A stretch of DNA of 64,000 nucleotides. Origin: Tachypleus tridentatus (taxonomy: Eukaryota > Arthropoda > Merostomata > Xiphosura > Limulidae). This document shows, piece after piece, positions 24,211 to 37,200 of the stretch; positions within the stretch are counted from its first letter, which is position 1; every line of letters starts with the position of its first letter. Both the position numbers and the translations under genes were made by a program. Under the pieces are notes generated by a model. That model had not been told where the DNA came from. It did not search any database and saw only the letters and a program-made list of their open reading frames with translations. The stretch is taken from the NCBI RefSeq assembly GCF_004210375.1, contig NC_134830.1, forward strand, positions 46,257,094-46,321,093, in the 5' to 3' direction.

Positions 24211-25604
24211 TATCTGAGTATGTGTGTGACAACCTTGAATATCTGAGTATGTGTGTAACAACCAAAACCTCAATGCTTATAATGCTATTGCAGAACCTTC
24301 TGGAAGGGAAAATGACGTATCACAAACAGATAACATCAGATGTCAAGATATTATCTACTTCCATAGATTTCTAGACTAAAAGATCAAAGAATCAATTTTC
24401 ATGAAGAAAAATAAGACTAGAATAAACAAATAGAAAGCTTGGCCTTTAGTATAGAAATGTTAATAGTATTCTTAAGGTTTTAATATATTCAACTTTGACA
24501 AAGCCTCTACAAACTTCTGAAGGTTGAAAGATATTTTCAGAAATTGTTTTGTATATGCATTAATATAATAAGGTAAAATTATACTTCAGACACAAATATG
24601 AAGATATATGTTCATAACAAATCATATTCTGAATCCAATAATTTTAATAGTTTATTTGTTGGCTTACATATGTTATTTATTTACCATTGTTTGTTTGATT
24701 TGTTTCAACCACTTATGTTCAAGAATGTTTTATATTATTTGAATATGATTTGAACTTTTTAAATGTGTACTGATGTTAAATTTACTTTTAATGGCATTTC
24801 AATTTAGATTGAACTGGCAAGAAATTGATGGTTCCAGATGAAGCTGTAATAGTGAAATATTGAGCTAATAAAGTTACATTCTAACAGTATAGATTCTTAT
24901 TTTATTTACATTCATAAAAATGTCTTGTAATAAACTCTAGTTTGTGTCAAAGTTAAAAATAATAAGCATTTTAATTTTTTTTTATTTTGGATTAAGGACA
25001 GTATGGCAAACATTGATTAATCCAAACCAATAAACTATTATTGTTAAAGTTTTTTCATATAAAAATACTGTAAACTTAGTTACTGTGCTATACAGCTAAC
25101 TTTTTAAAAGTTAATTGGTGTCATATCATTATCTTAAAATTAAAACTTCATTGCAGCTAATGTGTAGAGGTTAAACATTGTTCCTTGTTAAAATAATAAA
25201 GTATTGTCTACAAAGATTAATTTTTATTCTTATTCATTCCCCAATGGTTTTCAAGTATTATAAGATAATGTTATAACTGTCAGGTACTTGATTTTACAAA
25301 ATAAGGTGATGTCATTCTAATTTTCTTGTTGTTTTACTTTATATCTAGGTTATGTGAAAAATATCCAAGAATGATATTTTTACTTTGGTAGTACTCTTTG
25401 TTTATTATAATTTCTGCAAACATTCCCTTTAGTTCCATTTCTTTGTGAATTGTGAAAGCATATTTGCATGCTAAATTATATCTGAAAACTACAGAAATTT
25501 TCTTCAGTAAGAAAACATCAGATAATTTGAGATATGATAAGCTTATATATTGTAGGAATAAGATGAATAAGTAACTTTGTTAGAAGTTTAACACAATAAT
25601 AAAT

Positions 25605-25650
25605 GTACAAAGTTCGAAGAAGGTTTGGTCATCATCAGGTAGAGTAGTTT
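25605..25650 (+). repeat. Weak relative of the foldback element core
   Basis: gttcgaagaaggtttggtca followed by tcatcaggt resembles the gaccttcttcggtcatcgtcagg core of the 29-kb element. It is only a fragment and diverged. Confidence 0.35.
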
Positions 25651-28242
25651 ACATAGACACATGAATATGTGTGTGAAATGAACTCAATTCACTAGAGATT
25701 ACCTAAAACTTGTTAATAAAGGTATCTCTTAATGTGTGTGTTTTTTTTATGAATTTTACAGTATTTTTACTTTTATGTAGCTACACTACTGTTTTATTAA
25801 ATTGGAAAGTATGTATAAATTTAAAAAATTCAATAAATAAAACTCTCATTTTCTGGTTAGTGAGTACACTAGTCAACTACAAAATATTCTGATGACTCAA
25901 ATCCTTATTAATTACTTTTTTTCAATAGAAATAATTAGGATGTTTTCAATAAAAACACTATTACCCTTATCAGCAACAGTAAAATATGTTTTTATTATTT
26001 GATTTACAAATGGTAAATGAGGGGTTACTGTGTATTTTAAAAGCAAACATATATGGTGTACAGTTGGCATTAGACACTTGTTTGTCATGTGGGAAATGTC
26101 CAGATTGTCTTTAAAACAAAATTATGACAGAATATTTTTATACAAAAGATTTTTTTTGCAGAATTGGCAAATGGCAACCTTTTGTAATGTGAAGGTAATT
26201 TGAAAACTACTTAAAGAAACAATGTGAATACAAGTAGGAAGGTTGAAAGGAAGGTACTAATTCATTAATGGACTTGTTGGTTAATACCACTAATTGCCCA
26301 GCTCTGTTTTTGATTTAGAAATATGTTTGATTTATTCAATTGAATAATTTGTGAACTTTTCAGATAATGCTTTAAATAATATCTTTACTGACAGTTTTAT
26401 GCTGATTATATAAATGCTCGTCCTGATTTATTCTTTTGTGTTATCAGGCATAATTTTATTTATTTATATTTTGTGTAACTTTTATTGGAAGAAAGTTAAA
26501 GTTATTTGATCTAAGGATTAGGGGAAGTTGTAGTCACAAATAGCAGAAAACAATCTTACATCTTCAGTTCCCAAGTGTACCTAGACTATGCTAAGATAAT
26601 CAGACACTGGTAGGAGACAGTGTTCCTGAGATGACAAATAGCCGTAGTTGAAGGGATTGTACAGTAGACTTTGACTGTGAGTCTCAAAAGCTTGTTTGAT
26701 TATATATACATAGATAATGGGTCAGCATCTGTTAAGCAAAGTGTGTGCTTATACCTGTGTTTACCTTGTACATGTTTGCCTCTACCTTGAACTTTGTGTA
26801 ACATTGACTGAACTCCTGATTTTAATTTAACTGAAAATTTCTTAATTACTTGTTAATGGAGTCATAGGTCTTGTGAACTGTCTGAGAAAATGTATTGCAA
26901 TAATGAGAGGACTCCATGAGCTCCCTTTGGACCTGAAGACCAGCTTAATACATTGCCAGTGTAAAACAGCACAGTGGACAGTTAGAAATGTATTATTTGT
27001 GGGAAAAACTGAAATGTCTTTGATCAGTGAATATTTACATGTATCTAGGTTCTTACTGTTATTATTAATTTTACAATACAGCTAGGAAAGCAAAATACAC
27101 ATCTTATTTAACTGCTGGTCATGAAACAGTAAATGGTATGGTGATAGGTATCTTAACATACAGATGTTAACATCCTCTGTGTAGTATATTTTGACAACAA
27201 ATCTATACTTTCTCTGAACTGAGCAGCATATTAAAACATGAATCTGTAAAGATAACTTCTTCACATATTCAATATTTTTGTGACTTATTTGCACAGTTAT
27301 TTTACCTAGTACCCAGTGGCTGTTTTAGGCATGTTTAAAGTCTACTTCAAGTTCTAATATATATGAAACTGTAGTCATATTGTAAACATTTTTCAGTATG
27401 TAAATTTAAGATGTGTACTGTGAGAGTGGATTAAAAATAAAACTTCAACAACCAGCTTATCCCTGCAAATGATGAATTATGTTGTGATGTATCAGTTCCT
27501 AACAGTTTTGTTTATAATTCTGGTTTACTGCATACTGTCATTTAAACTTCCTTGTTTCCAGGAAAACCATAGTTTTAAAAAATAAGTTGTATAGTCTTTA
27601 ACACCCAGAGTGACATGACACTATTTTTGAAGAGAAAATAAAGTTTTTAATATAACGTTTTGTAATAAAATCCCTTTCTTCTTTTCCATGTAGTGAAATA
27701 TATTTAGAAAAAAAAAACTATAAACAATGCAATTATCTATCATGAATATCAGTGAACCCATCACACTTTTAGATCTAGGCAATTAACTTAGTCAGTTAAT
27801 TGTGAACATTGATTAGAAAATTAATCAGCTAATGAATTTAGTGTTTCCAGTTGTTACTGTTTGTTGATTATTCTAACTATTTGATAATCAAAATATGTAC
27901 ATTTTTATTGTTGTTTCTGATTAATTCAATCTTGTTTAACTAAAATTATGAAAACAATCATCTATTTTAAATTATTGTTTATGGTTATTACTATTTTCAG
28001 TTATTCCAGTTGTCAAGGTCTTGTAAGAATGATCATTTACCAAATTACACCAATCACAGATAGCTTAGCTCTACAGATATTCATAACATTATCTTCATGA
28101 ATTTCTTAGGAATATTTGTAGTGAATAAAATATTATCTTTGGCATTCTGATGTTGGATACTAATTTTAATGCATTTAGTTTTTTCCCCCTTGTAATTAAT
28201 ATGGTGATATTTTTTTGGAAAAGTATATTTTTCTACAAGTGC

Positions 28243-28362
28243 TGATTCTCTGCTTGCTCAGTGGTAAGTCTGAAGGCTTATAACACTAAAATCTAGGTTT
28301 CAATACTTTGTGGTGGGCACAGCACATTGTGTAGTTTTGTGCTTAACAACAAAAGAAACAAA
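28243..28362 (+). repeat. SINE-B copy
   Basis: tgcttgctcagtggtaagtc, ctttgtggtgggcacagcac, attgtgtagttttgtgctta and tail agaaacaaac. It has a small deletion in the gcacagatagcccattg region. Confidence 0.75.
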
Positions 28363-28802
28363 CTAAAGTACTCTAAAACTATAATGTTAAAGCCAAAGTA
28401 CATTGATTTCGTAAGAAAAGCAACTCTTTTAGCTTCATATTGTTTTCTTTGTCAATATGAGAGATCACTGTACAACTTTTGTTGTTTATATAGTTACTAC
28501 AGGCTCTTCCTTACTTTGTACTTCTTATTTTTATTTATGAACTCCTAAATTGTTAATTAATGGATTATTTTGAGACCTGGATTTGTCAGACTGAACTTTT
28601 TTACCATAATTATCCTTTGGAGAGGTCTCATCCTTAATTTTAGTTTGTTATAAGATGTAATGGGTTAACATTTTCTGATACTTTTCTTTGTTTAAAACTG
28701 CTTTTTCTTTCCAGTGTTTGTGAAGATACTGTGCCTACTTCACTGTCTTCTTTAAGCAGTTAAACTAATAGTTTATATTTGTTTTGTTCACATTTATTAC
28801 TT

Positions 28803-28858
28803 TTGACTAGCTGCTTTCCCCCTAGTTTTATCAGTGAAGAATTTGGGCTGGCTAAGAA
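28803..28858 (+). repeat. SINE-A fragment, decayed
   Basis: ttgactagctgctttccccc and ctagttttatcagtgaagaa match the SINE-A body (tgactagctgccttccctct, then agtcttacactgctaaa). Only this short core is recognisable. Confidence 0.5.
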
Positions 28859-28996
28859 AGGTAGTCCTTGTTTTAAATAGTTTTATGAGAATATCCAGGA
28901 CAGTAATATTTCTTTTATGATAGAAATTAAATTAAAGTTTTTTTAGTTTTCATTAATTACTACCAAAGGACAAGTACTACATCCTACTGTGTTTTT

Positions 28997-29205
28997 CAGT
29001 GATGTCGAGAAACCCACTTGTTGAGAAATTTATATGCAAAAACGGCTCGTTTCGGTTGAGAAAATATTTTACATAGAAGAGCGAACAACGTTTCGACCTT
29101 CTTCGGTCATCGTGAACCTGACGATGACCAAAGAAGGTCGAAACGTTGTTTGCTCTTCTATGTAAAATATTTTCTCAACCCAAACGAGCCGTTTTTGCAT
29201 ATAAA
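28997..29205. mobile_element. Foldback (palindromic) element with 13-bp target duplication
   Basis: Positions 29029-29205 form an almost perfect inverted repeat. The left arm starts tttatatgcaaaaacggctc and the right arm ends gagccgtttttgcatataaa. The ~80-base arms differ at about three positions, with a short spacer around gtgaacctgac. The unit from 28997 to 29205 is flanked by perfect 13-bp direct repeats ctactgtgttttt (28984-28996, 29206-29218). The central motif gaaggtcgaaacgttgtt recurs at 15441-15507, and an arm recurs at 39211-39262. Its transcript would fold into one long hairpin. Confidence 0.8.
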
Positions 29206-29703
29206 CTACTGTGTTTTTGTTTTTCAAGTTGATTCACAAGAATAATGCTAATTCATAACTCTGTAAGCAACATAGGGAGCACTTAATATTGAACCAATCC
29301 CTTTCTTTTTGACCTGTGATTGACATTTTCTTCTACTTTTCCATTTTTAGTTAATTTTTTTGATACAGTAATATTCAAACTTATAAGTTTCAGTATTTAC
29401 TAATTTATGACTGCAGATCATTTCTTCTGGTTATTTTGCTGGTGCTCATACCTACCTGATATCACCATAGGTCTTTGTGTAAATATTTTAAACCACTAGC
29501 CTGTGACTTCAAGTCATTGGTCCAGTATTAGTCTTACAAATTTTTTATTAAATAAAACATTATGTACACATAAATATGAAGATTTTTTGATGGTTTTGTG
29601 TATTTAATAACAAATATTAAAATTGTCGACCAGCATGCAATGCAAAAGTTCTTTAAAAGTTAAAAGTATGATTGGAAATGACACATCTTTAAATAAGCTA
29701 CAT

Positions 29704-29822
29704 GTATGTGTCTTTTTTATATAACAAAGTCACATAGAATTATCTGCTGTGTTCATCAAGAGGAATTGAACACTGGAGTTTAACAAATAAATCTGTAGAC
29801 TTACCACTGTTCCACCAGAGGG
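29704..29822 (-). repeat. SINE-C copy, diverged
   Basis: Minus-strand SINE-C: aacaaagtcacatagaatta, tctgctgtgttcatcaagag, gaattgaacactgg, and aaatctgtagacttaccact. Confidence 0.65.
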
Positions 29823-30243
29823 TAAATAAGATGTATAATGTAAAAATATTGTTGCAGTATTGGCAGTTGGAAAGTCAAATTGACAATGGAAATTCTAATA
29901 GAACTATTTTAACCTAGACACATGAGCCTCTAAGTGTCTGTCCATCTGTTTTGCTCTGTATCTCGTGGATGATTAATCATAGAAAAATAATTATGTACAA
30001 AAAAGGCCTATCTTCAAGATTATATTATATGAAAATTGTTAATTTTTTTGCAGTTCCTTAACTTTAATATCAGCATCTATGTTAATTCACCATTTTTGTA
30101 GTGCTAAACAGTCATTCTTAGAAAATAACTTAAGAACAAAAATGTTTCTTTTCACGATGAAATTTCACAAAGAAAATGCGACTTCATCCATTGAGTAATT
30201 GAAAAAGATGTTTCAAATATAGGAGAATGATCAGAAAAAAACA

Positions 30244-30305
30244 AATATATATATATATGAATATGTTTAAGTATACATTAGTTGTTGTATGTATATATAT
30301 ATTTT
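30244..30305. repeat. (TA)n-rich simple repeat
   Basis: A run of alternating TA at 30244-30258 and a second at 30290-30304. Confidence 0.7.
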
Positions 30306-32057
30306 AATGTTGGTATTTATATAGTTGAATGATTTTATTATACCATGTTGAATAAATTGATGTGAATTCAACATCTCCTCTTGAACAACTGTAAAAAGCA
30401 TTCACTTCTGTAGTGGGCTTTTCTTGCACTCAGTGGTTACTTACTGAAGCTGAGTGCTCTATTACACTTGATGCACCCATTGCATCAAAAAACAAAGATT
30501 TGTGCCAGACATTCTCAGTCCCAGTTTCCTTTGCTTAGAAACAAATGTAGTATATTTCTCATTATTGAAATAACACATGAAATGACAAAAGATGGTTGTA
30601 AATAGCCCACTAAATAATCGTTTTGCATATGTGCTCTGATCCAAGGGATTTAGTCGTCTACTCATTTCATATTTATTCACGACTATTTTTAGGGAAATTA
30701 TCTTTGAACTGATTCAGTTGGTATCTGTTAAGAAATTTGTCCCTTCACTGTGGTATTCTACAACAGTTCTTTAATGTAAAGCATCTCACTTGATACCAAA
30801 CAAATTTCTTTGTTGTGGAATTTTGTTGACTTATGCACTTAAAGGGAAGAAAAATTTTAGGTGATTTTAGGGCTCAAACACAAGCTTTGATGTTTGCACA
30901 CTGTTTACTTTTAAAGATTTATTAGCTACAGGTATATTTATAAAACCAGTAGCATATTTAAAATATAATTATTGTATATTATTACTAAACAGTATTTAAT
31001 ATATTTAAGAAATAATTTAATAGATTAAATATCATAAGTGTAACATACATATATCCAAAAAGTCTTTGAATAAGCATGATACAATTATTCAAGAATCTTT
31101 GAAACATCAAACTGAACAGTCTGCTAATGCTGGTCCAAAAGAAAATTAATTTCTGATTGGCTGTTAAATTACTTCTTTTCCTGCTTTCAGAAATGCACAA
31201 TTTGAACATGCTGAGTTTCAGAAATTAATTAGTATCACAGTTTGGCTGTAAAAACAACAACAACAAATTGAATGTGTGAGTATATTAAAAATACAAAAAC
31301 AAAGCAGACACGTAATATTCAGCTGGGACAAGATTACATTTCGTACTTGTTCCAGGTTTTTGGGTTGAAGTTAATTTCAGTGTCTGAGTCCATTTTATTT
31401 TCTTTCATTTTAGAACACTTGGTATTTGATCAAAAGTGTAGTTTTCTGAGGAATGAAAAATTTTCTCTATTAACAACTAAGGATAGCATAGGTTTTTAAA
31501 ATTAGAATAATTTGATGTGGAACACAAGTTACTTACAAAAGTGAGACGTTTTGTAAACAAATTAGATCTAATAAATAATTTCAATTAAAAAACACATTCT
31601 CAAAGAGAGATACTGAATCTTTTGGGCTAATCTTCCTTCAAAAAATAAGCATACCTCCTTAAGAATGTTAGAATCTGCAATAAAAAAAAAAGAAATACAG
31701 GTAATAAAATCAAATCACTGTTGCTACTGGATGTTCATTGTTTTTAGTTAGCCAATCTGATTTTTGTGTTTTTAGTTAGCCAATATGATTTTGAGACATT
31801 TTTTTCTGTAAAACTTGAATGGTAAAAAGGAAACTAAATGAACTCCGTATGATTTCTTCTAAATAGGTGCTCATGTATTGTAAATTAATGAATCATTTAA
31901 GGGATTTATGATTTTCTCAAAAACTAACCTTGGAGATAGTTTCTTTTAGTTTATCCTTATTTCAAATTTCTATTAACATATTTTTGTACTGATTTCTATA
32001 AGTGTTAAGGGTTTTTTTATTATTTATTAAATTTTAAGTCTTATGTTATCATTACAG

Positions 32058-32164
32058 AGAAAGAACTGAAAGGACTGCGAAAAGAAAATTTTAGGAGCCT
32101 CATGCTTGTTGGAATTTTGCTTTTATTTATTTTTCTGATTTATTACTTTTTCTCTCCAGTTTGA
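32058..32164 (+). CDS. CCDC167: CCDC167 homolog, last exon (membrane anchor)
   Basis: Acceptor ...cattacag. The first two bases complete a Glu codon, then KELKGLRKENFRSLMLVGIL and LLFIFLIYYFFSPV, then TGA at 32162-32164. Human CCDC167 ends [20 protein letters not shown]...YAYWTM, so the end of the coiled coil and the single C-terminal hydrophobic helix (about 18-20 residues, two or three residues from the end) are conserved. This is tail-anchored topology, with the coiled coil on the cytosolic side by family rule. The recovered part is about 84 residues of an expected ~97. Confidence 0.9.
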
Positions 32165-34103
32165 CATTAACCTCCACCTGTGTTATAGATTTATAATGGA
32201 TGTCTGCTCAAATGCCTAAGGTGTTATTTCAAATTACATTTGCATTATATTCCTAATAAGTATTTAATTCGCACTCAATTGTTTTAAATTAAAGTATTTG
32301 ATTTTCTGTTATTCTTCTCAGTCTGTTTGTTTTCAGAAATTCTTTGCAACTCTGACTTTCAAATGTTTGTTATTTTAAAGATAATACAACGTGCCCAGTA
32401 AAACAAAGGTTTATTATTTCATGTAACAGATATTGTCTAACCTGCTGCTTCTTCAAGTAACTGCATTCTATACATGCGAATAATGCTTTAAAATTTCAGT
32501 TATAAGGTACAAAATCAGATGTATTATGTAGTTTTTCATGTTACTTCAAACAGAATATGTTATTACTAAGTTCAAATGTTTGTACTTCATTTAGAATTTG
32601 TTATTAAGGCATAGTCTATATCTTCTGTGAACTGTTACTTTTATAGGAGTCTATTAGCTCTGGATTTTGTTTTTAACAGTGATGTATCATTAATTTTACT
32701 GAACTCAAAAGAAATAACAGTCCTTAAGAATATTCTGGTTAAATAGGATTTCAACAACAAAAAAGTACTTTTCTAATTTGTTAACAAATTGATGCTTTTT
32801 GTACGAGACATTCCATGAAAAGAAAGTGAGACATATTAGTGTACTTGTTATACCTTTGATATTGACTTTTAAGGATTTATTTATATGAACCTGATTCACT
32901 TCTTATGTTCAAAATTTGTATACTTCAGGTATATGCGATTAACTTGTAAAAGCATTTGGTATTTTATACTCTTTGAATAGTTCTGCTAATGCTAAGGTTT
33001 TGTGTTCTTTTTAATACGCTGAAAGTTTATCTCATTACTTTCCTGTCATTCCAAAATATGACTAAATTTAAATTTTATTTCAATTTGTCTGAATTCTTAC
33101 ATGCTTATAAAGAACTGTAAAATTTTGTTTACTTGTATGTTAAATCTGTTCTTAAAAACATGAATGATAAATTGTTGTTTTAAGCAGGCATATCATGGGA
33201 AATGATGCTGATTAGGTAATTACATGTACTGATTTGTAAATGTATTTGTATAAATATATGAACTTCAAGAAATTCCATTCTTGTAAGATTACTATTTTTA
33301 TATTTTCATTGAAAATTAAAATATTTCTCAGCAAACACAATAAGATTCCAGTTTCATTTGTGAGAAATTTTTATTCATTGATTAGTAGTATTGAAGAATA
33401 TTGATAGTTGACACAGATGCATCATAAACAAGAATACAAGTAAACATCTTAAATGTGCAAGTATTTATAAACAATCTTATGATGGTGTATTTATCACTTG
33501 GTAAGATAAACATACACTTGTTACAACTAAGAAAACTAGTTTTCTGTACTTTGGTGGCCCAGAGAAATACTAACTTAAATTTCAGTTACAAAAAAAGATA
33601 ATGGAAAATACACTTCATATTCTGGTTGGCAATGTATCTGTCTATATTGTGCAAAAACTTGTAAAGGAACAAAATGTAACAGGAAATGATGTTTTTCATG
33701 TGACACACCTGTCTAATAAGCACATCTTTGTTATGAGAAACAAATTTCAAATTGTGACCTGAAATGTATAGCAAGAAATGTGGGTCTTCCCTGTAAATTT
33801 GTTCAACCAGTGCTATTAAAATTCTGTTACCTTTTTTATTATTATTACTGGGCCACCTTATACCTAATGATACAATCATCTTCATATGAATATAAAGTGT
33901 CCAACAAAGTTTAAACTTGAAAACCATCAACAGTTGACATGGCCATTACTCCATGTACTAGTATTATCTTAGAAAAAGAAACAACATGATTACTAACATG
34001 TATCACTTACAACATAAAAAAGCAAAACACATGATAAATGTTTGGTCCACTATCTATTCATGTATCTGAAGATACCTCTTAGTGACCTACTATATAGAAA
34101 TAA
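32165..34103. other. CCDC167 3' UTR and intergenic DNA
   Basis: The 3' UTR extends an unknown distance. A 114-codon open stretch on the minus strand at 33586-33930 lacks homology I recognise and is not called a gene. Confidence 0.4.
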
Positions 34104-34253
34104 CACAGCCATAACTAGGGTAAGGTGTACAGGGCAGCCACCCCAGGCAGTGAGGAATAGCAAATTGATGGAACTGTCTTGCCATGACACTCACGTGGGG
34201 GTCATAATTATGATGGTCAGCCCTGGCTGCTCAATTGCTGAGTTATGGCTCTG
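34104..34253. mobile_element. Non-autonomous hAT-type MITE, perfect 8-bp target duplication
   Basis: A 150-bp element with short inverted termini: left CACAGCCATAACT; right end the reverse complement of CAGAGCCATAACT (one mismatch). It is flanked by identical 8-bp repeats agaaataa (34096-34103 and 34254-34261). The 8-bp duplication and CA(G/C)AG ends point to the hAT superfamily. It has no coding capacity. It is richer in G and C than its surroundings. Confidence 0.8.
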
Positions 34254-37200
34254 AGAAATAATTATCATGTCATTGTACATTAGATATTTAAAGCTGTTGG
34301 AAGCACATTGATGAAAAATTTGTTAAAATGGTTTGGTCATTCAACAGTTTATAGAAGAAAAATGTAACTGAAAGAAACCCAAAACATCTTTCAGCGAAAG
34401 ATCTTTTATTGCTACTCTACTGTAGAACCCAATCCCCAAAAAACATTCTAATAGTGAAGCTACTTCTGTAAGCAAAATTTAATTTACTTGAAACATGACT
34501 ATAGTAACATCTTAATATTTAATGCAAATGTACATTTTTATACTTCTTGGGAATAAATTTTTTTTAAGCATGTTGCTAGTAATGCTGTGTTCATCCATCA
34601 ACTTTAATGTTTTTTATAACTAATATGTAACAAGTTTGTTTTTGTGTGGTTGTAACAAGTTGGCTATGATACTAAAATTTAATAATTTGTTTGACTTCTG
34701 TATAAAACTTATTGTACTGGCCTATGTCCCTGCTGAAGATCATAAGAACTAAGTAAGAGTAGACCCTCAGTGAACATTGAATGGATATCACATTAGACAG
34801 AACTGCTGGTTAACTATACTTCTGTTGAACTTCTCACAAGTGTGAGAAAAGTGTTCATTTCAGGCACTATGAGAAATATTTAGGGGTTGTTTCTTGTACA
34901 ATTTTAGCACAGATGCCAAGAAATTGGTGATGGGGATATTGCAAATAAGTTAAGAAATCGTTAAATTACTTCAGTGGACTTTATAGCTGGCTTCAGTAAA
35001 ACTTTTTAAGTATCATTATTGTGGATTATATGTGCAACCTAATGATATTAATTATTATTGAAAGTTTTGTGGACTTCTGAACAACTGCTTAACCATATTC
35101 TTGAGCTTCGTTTGTGTCATACTGCGTTATGAGTTCTTAGCTATACCTCAATATGAGCGTTCTATCGACCATGTCTCTTACTTTACAAACTTGGCCATAT
35201 TATACATATCAACACTGAATGTTTTTATAACTCATTGTATTATGAGATATACTGCTACATTGTTTGAAAACTTATTTCTTAATAGAAATTGTTTCCTTAC
35301 TATCCATATATCTACTGCCATATACATTGTTTTAAAACGCAACAATATTTGTCTGCTGTGTATACTCATTATGTCGATACAATCATGTAGAAGTAACTAA
35401 TCCAGTAAGCATACATGTTTCATGCCATACCTGTTGACTACAGCTATCTTAATTTTAAGATAAGGTCTTATAGGCTGTAAACAGTTAGTTAGTTTAGTTC
35501 ATAACATTTCACCAAGTTTATCTGACATCATCATATGAGATACACAAACTCAGATTTTTCCTCTCAACAACCGATAAAAACACAAAGAGAACGCTCATAA
35601 AACATATCGTTTTCCAATTAATCGCTATTAAATTCCTTAAAATGAAAAAAGAATTATCTTTCTTTCAGCGTTATCCACTTCGCTTTTCCTACCTTTCCAC
35701 GTGATCCAAGTTTTCTCATAACGATCTTTGGTTTGTTTATTTTTGTTCAATGAACATACTGTATTTTCTTATTTACTAGTTCGGCCATCTACATTTGTTA
35801 TATCAAGCCATTTTCTAAACCGAATGTTTATTTTTTTATGTGTAGGGATTTGGGCAATTTCCCGTCCCTACGTTTCTGCTCTAAAAGTGCCCATTTTCTC
35901 AGTAATTAAAAGTGAACATAACGACTAAAAGGTACACTTGATTATCCTATGTGTATCAGAGGCAACCAACTGTCCTCATACTTACTTCTAATACCTCTAC
36001 TCCTCTTTGCTTTAAAAGTGCCCCACTTCTTCGTCAGTGAGCCCCTGCTCTTTTAATGTATTTCTAACATTTCTGTCATTGTTTCTATATTTATTCTTGT
36101 TCAACTTGTTATTTGTATTTGTTTAACTTATCATTACATATTTTATATCCCTTAACTCATAATTGTTTATTCAAACGCTAGCCACGTAATTATTATTATT
36201 TTTTCTGTGACAGTTCTCATACTTTTATTGGTTCTATTCTGACATTAAGTTTTCGAGTTCTCAACCTACGTGCTCTTTGCTCATTTTTCTTGATTTTTTG
36301 ATACTCCGTCTCTTCTGAAAAAATACTTTTTCTTTATTAATAACCCGATGTTGGTCAAAGCGTTAATTTCGTATTCGTCAATAAACTTTTCTTTAATTCG
36401 GCGAGTGTTTTGCCATGTTTTTCTTTTGCTCACTGCACTACTACGCATTGTGTAAAATAACACACTTATGTTCATTTTTGCGTGTTTGTTGAGTTTTGGC
36501 AAAATTATAAAAGAACAAGATACGTAAGTATAAGAGGTAAAGGCCTGGCAACAAACGTAAGAATCGCTGACGAGGGAAGAGACATACAATTTAATTTCTT
36601 TTAACTAAAGTGGGGGCTACACAATTTTGGTAGAGTGTAAACATCTAGACAAAGGACAGAGCAGACACGCTAACCGCCTTTGTTACTATTCTGTACTATT
36701 ACGATGGAAATATATTTATAGTTCCATCTTTAATACTACGTTATCCGGTTTCACCAATACCAAATCTAACTGGCATGAAATTTGATACGTGAGTAATTGA
36801 AAAATTAAAAACAGCTGCAATTTTAAGGTTGGTTTAATTTTGAATTTTCAGTTTATTAAGTTCAACCAGAATCGTAATTACAATTATAGGGAAAAAATGT
36901 AGGGGATCCAATTACTTTTTATGGGTGGGTCATCTTCTGTAATCACATTAGCATGTGCAAGGTTTAAAATGTTAGGACTGAAAATATAAGTAGGCTAAAA
37001 TGAAATTAAAAAAAAAGAAGAGCCAAAACCAACTGCATCTTTTGTGTGTGTTTTTTGTGTTAACATTTTTATCAGAACAATAAAATATACTTCCTTTTTA
37101 TCCCATTTTTCTAGTTATAACTTTTTTATTTACTTTAAAGTCGGATAATTAATGCATAACAAAGAAAATAGAGAAGTTTGAAACTGACAGAGAAAATGTG

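Larger units (their letters stand above)
21225..32057 (+). other. CCDC167: CCDC167 last intron (10.8 kb)
   Basis: A phase-1 intron (one base before, two after). It contains a Penelope-like relic (22850-24210), SINE copies at 28243 and 29704, and the foldback element at 28997-29205. The stretches 24211-28242 and 29823-32057 show no coding or RNA signal I can support. Short tandem duplications lie at 24215-24265 and 31741-31795. Confidence 0.7.

Noticed and set aside
33586-33930. 114-codon minus-strand ORF
   Set aside because: No family motif, rich in Phe/Ile/Leu/His as expected of chance ORFs in AT-rich DNA, no splice context, and it overlaps nothing conserved.
35101-35400. 99-codon plus-strand ORF
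   Set aside because: Hydrophobic and AT-driven with no recognisable domain or splice signals that link it to a gene.
36281-36589. 102-codon minus-strand ORF
   Set aside because: Some charged text at its end, but no family I can name. It may belong to an old repeat, which is too weak to annotate.
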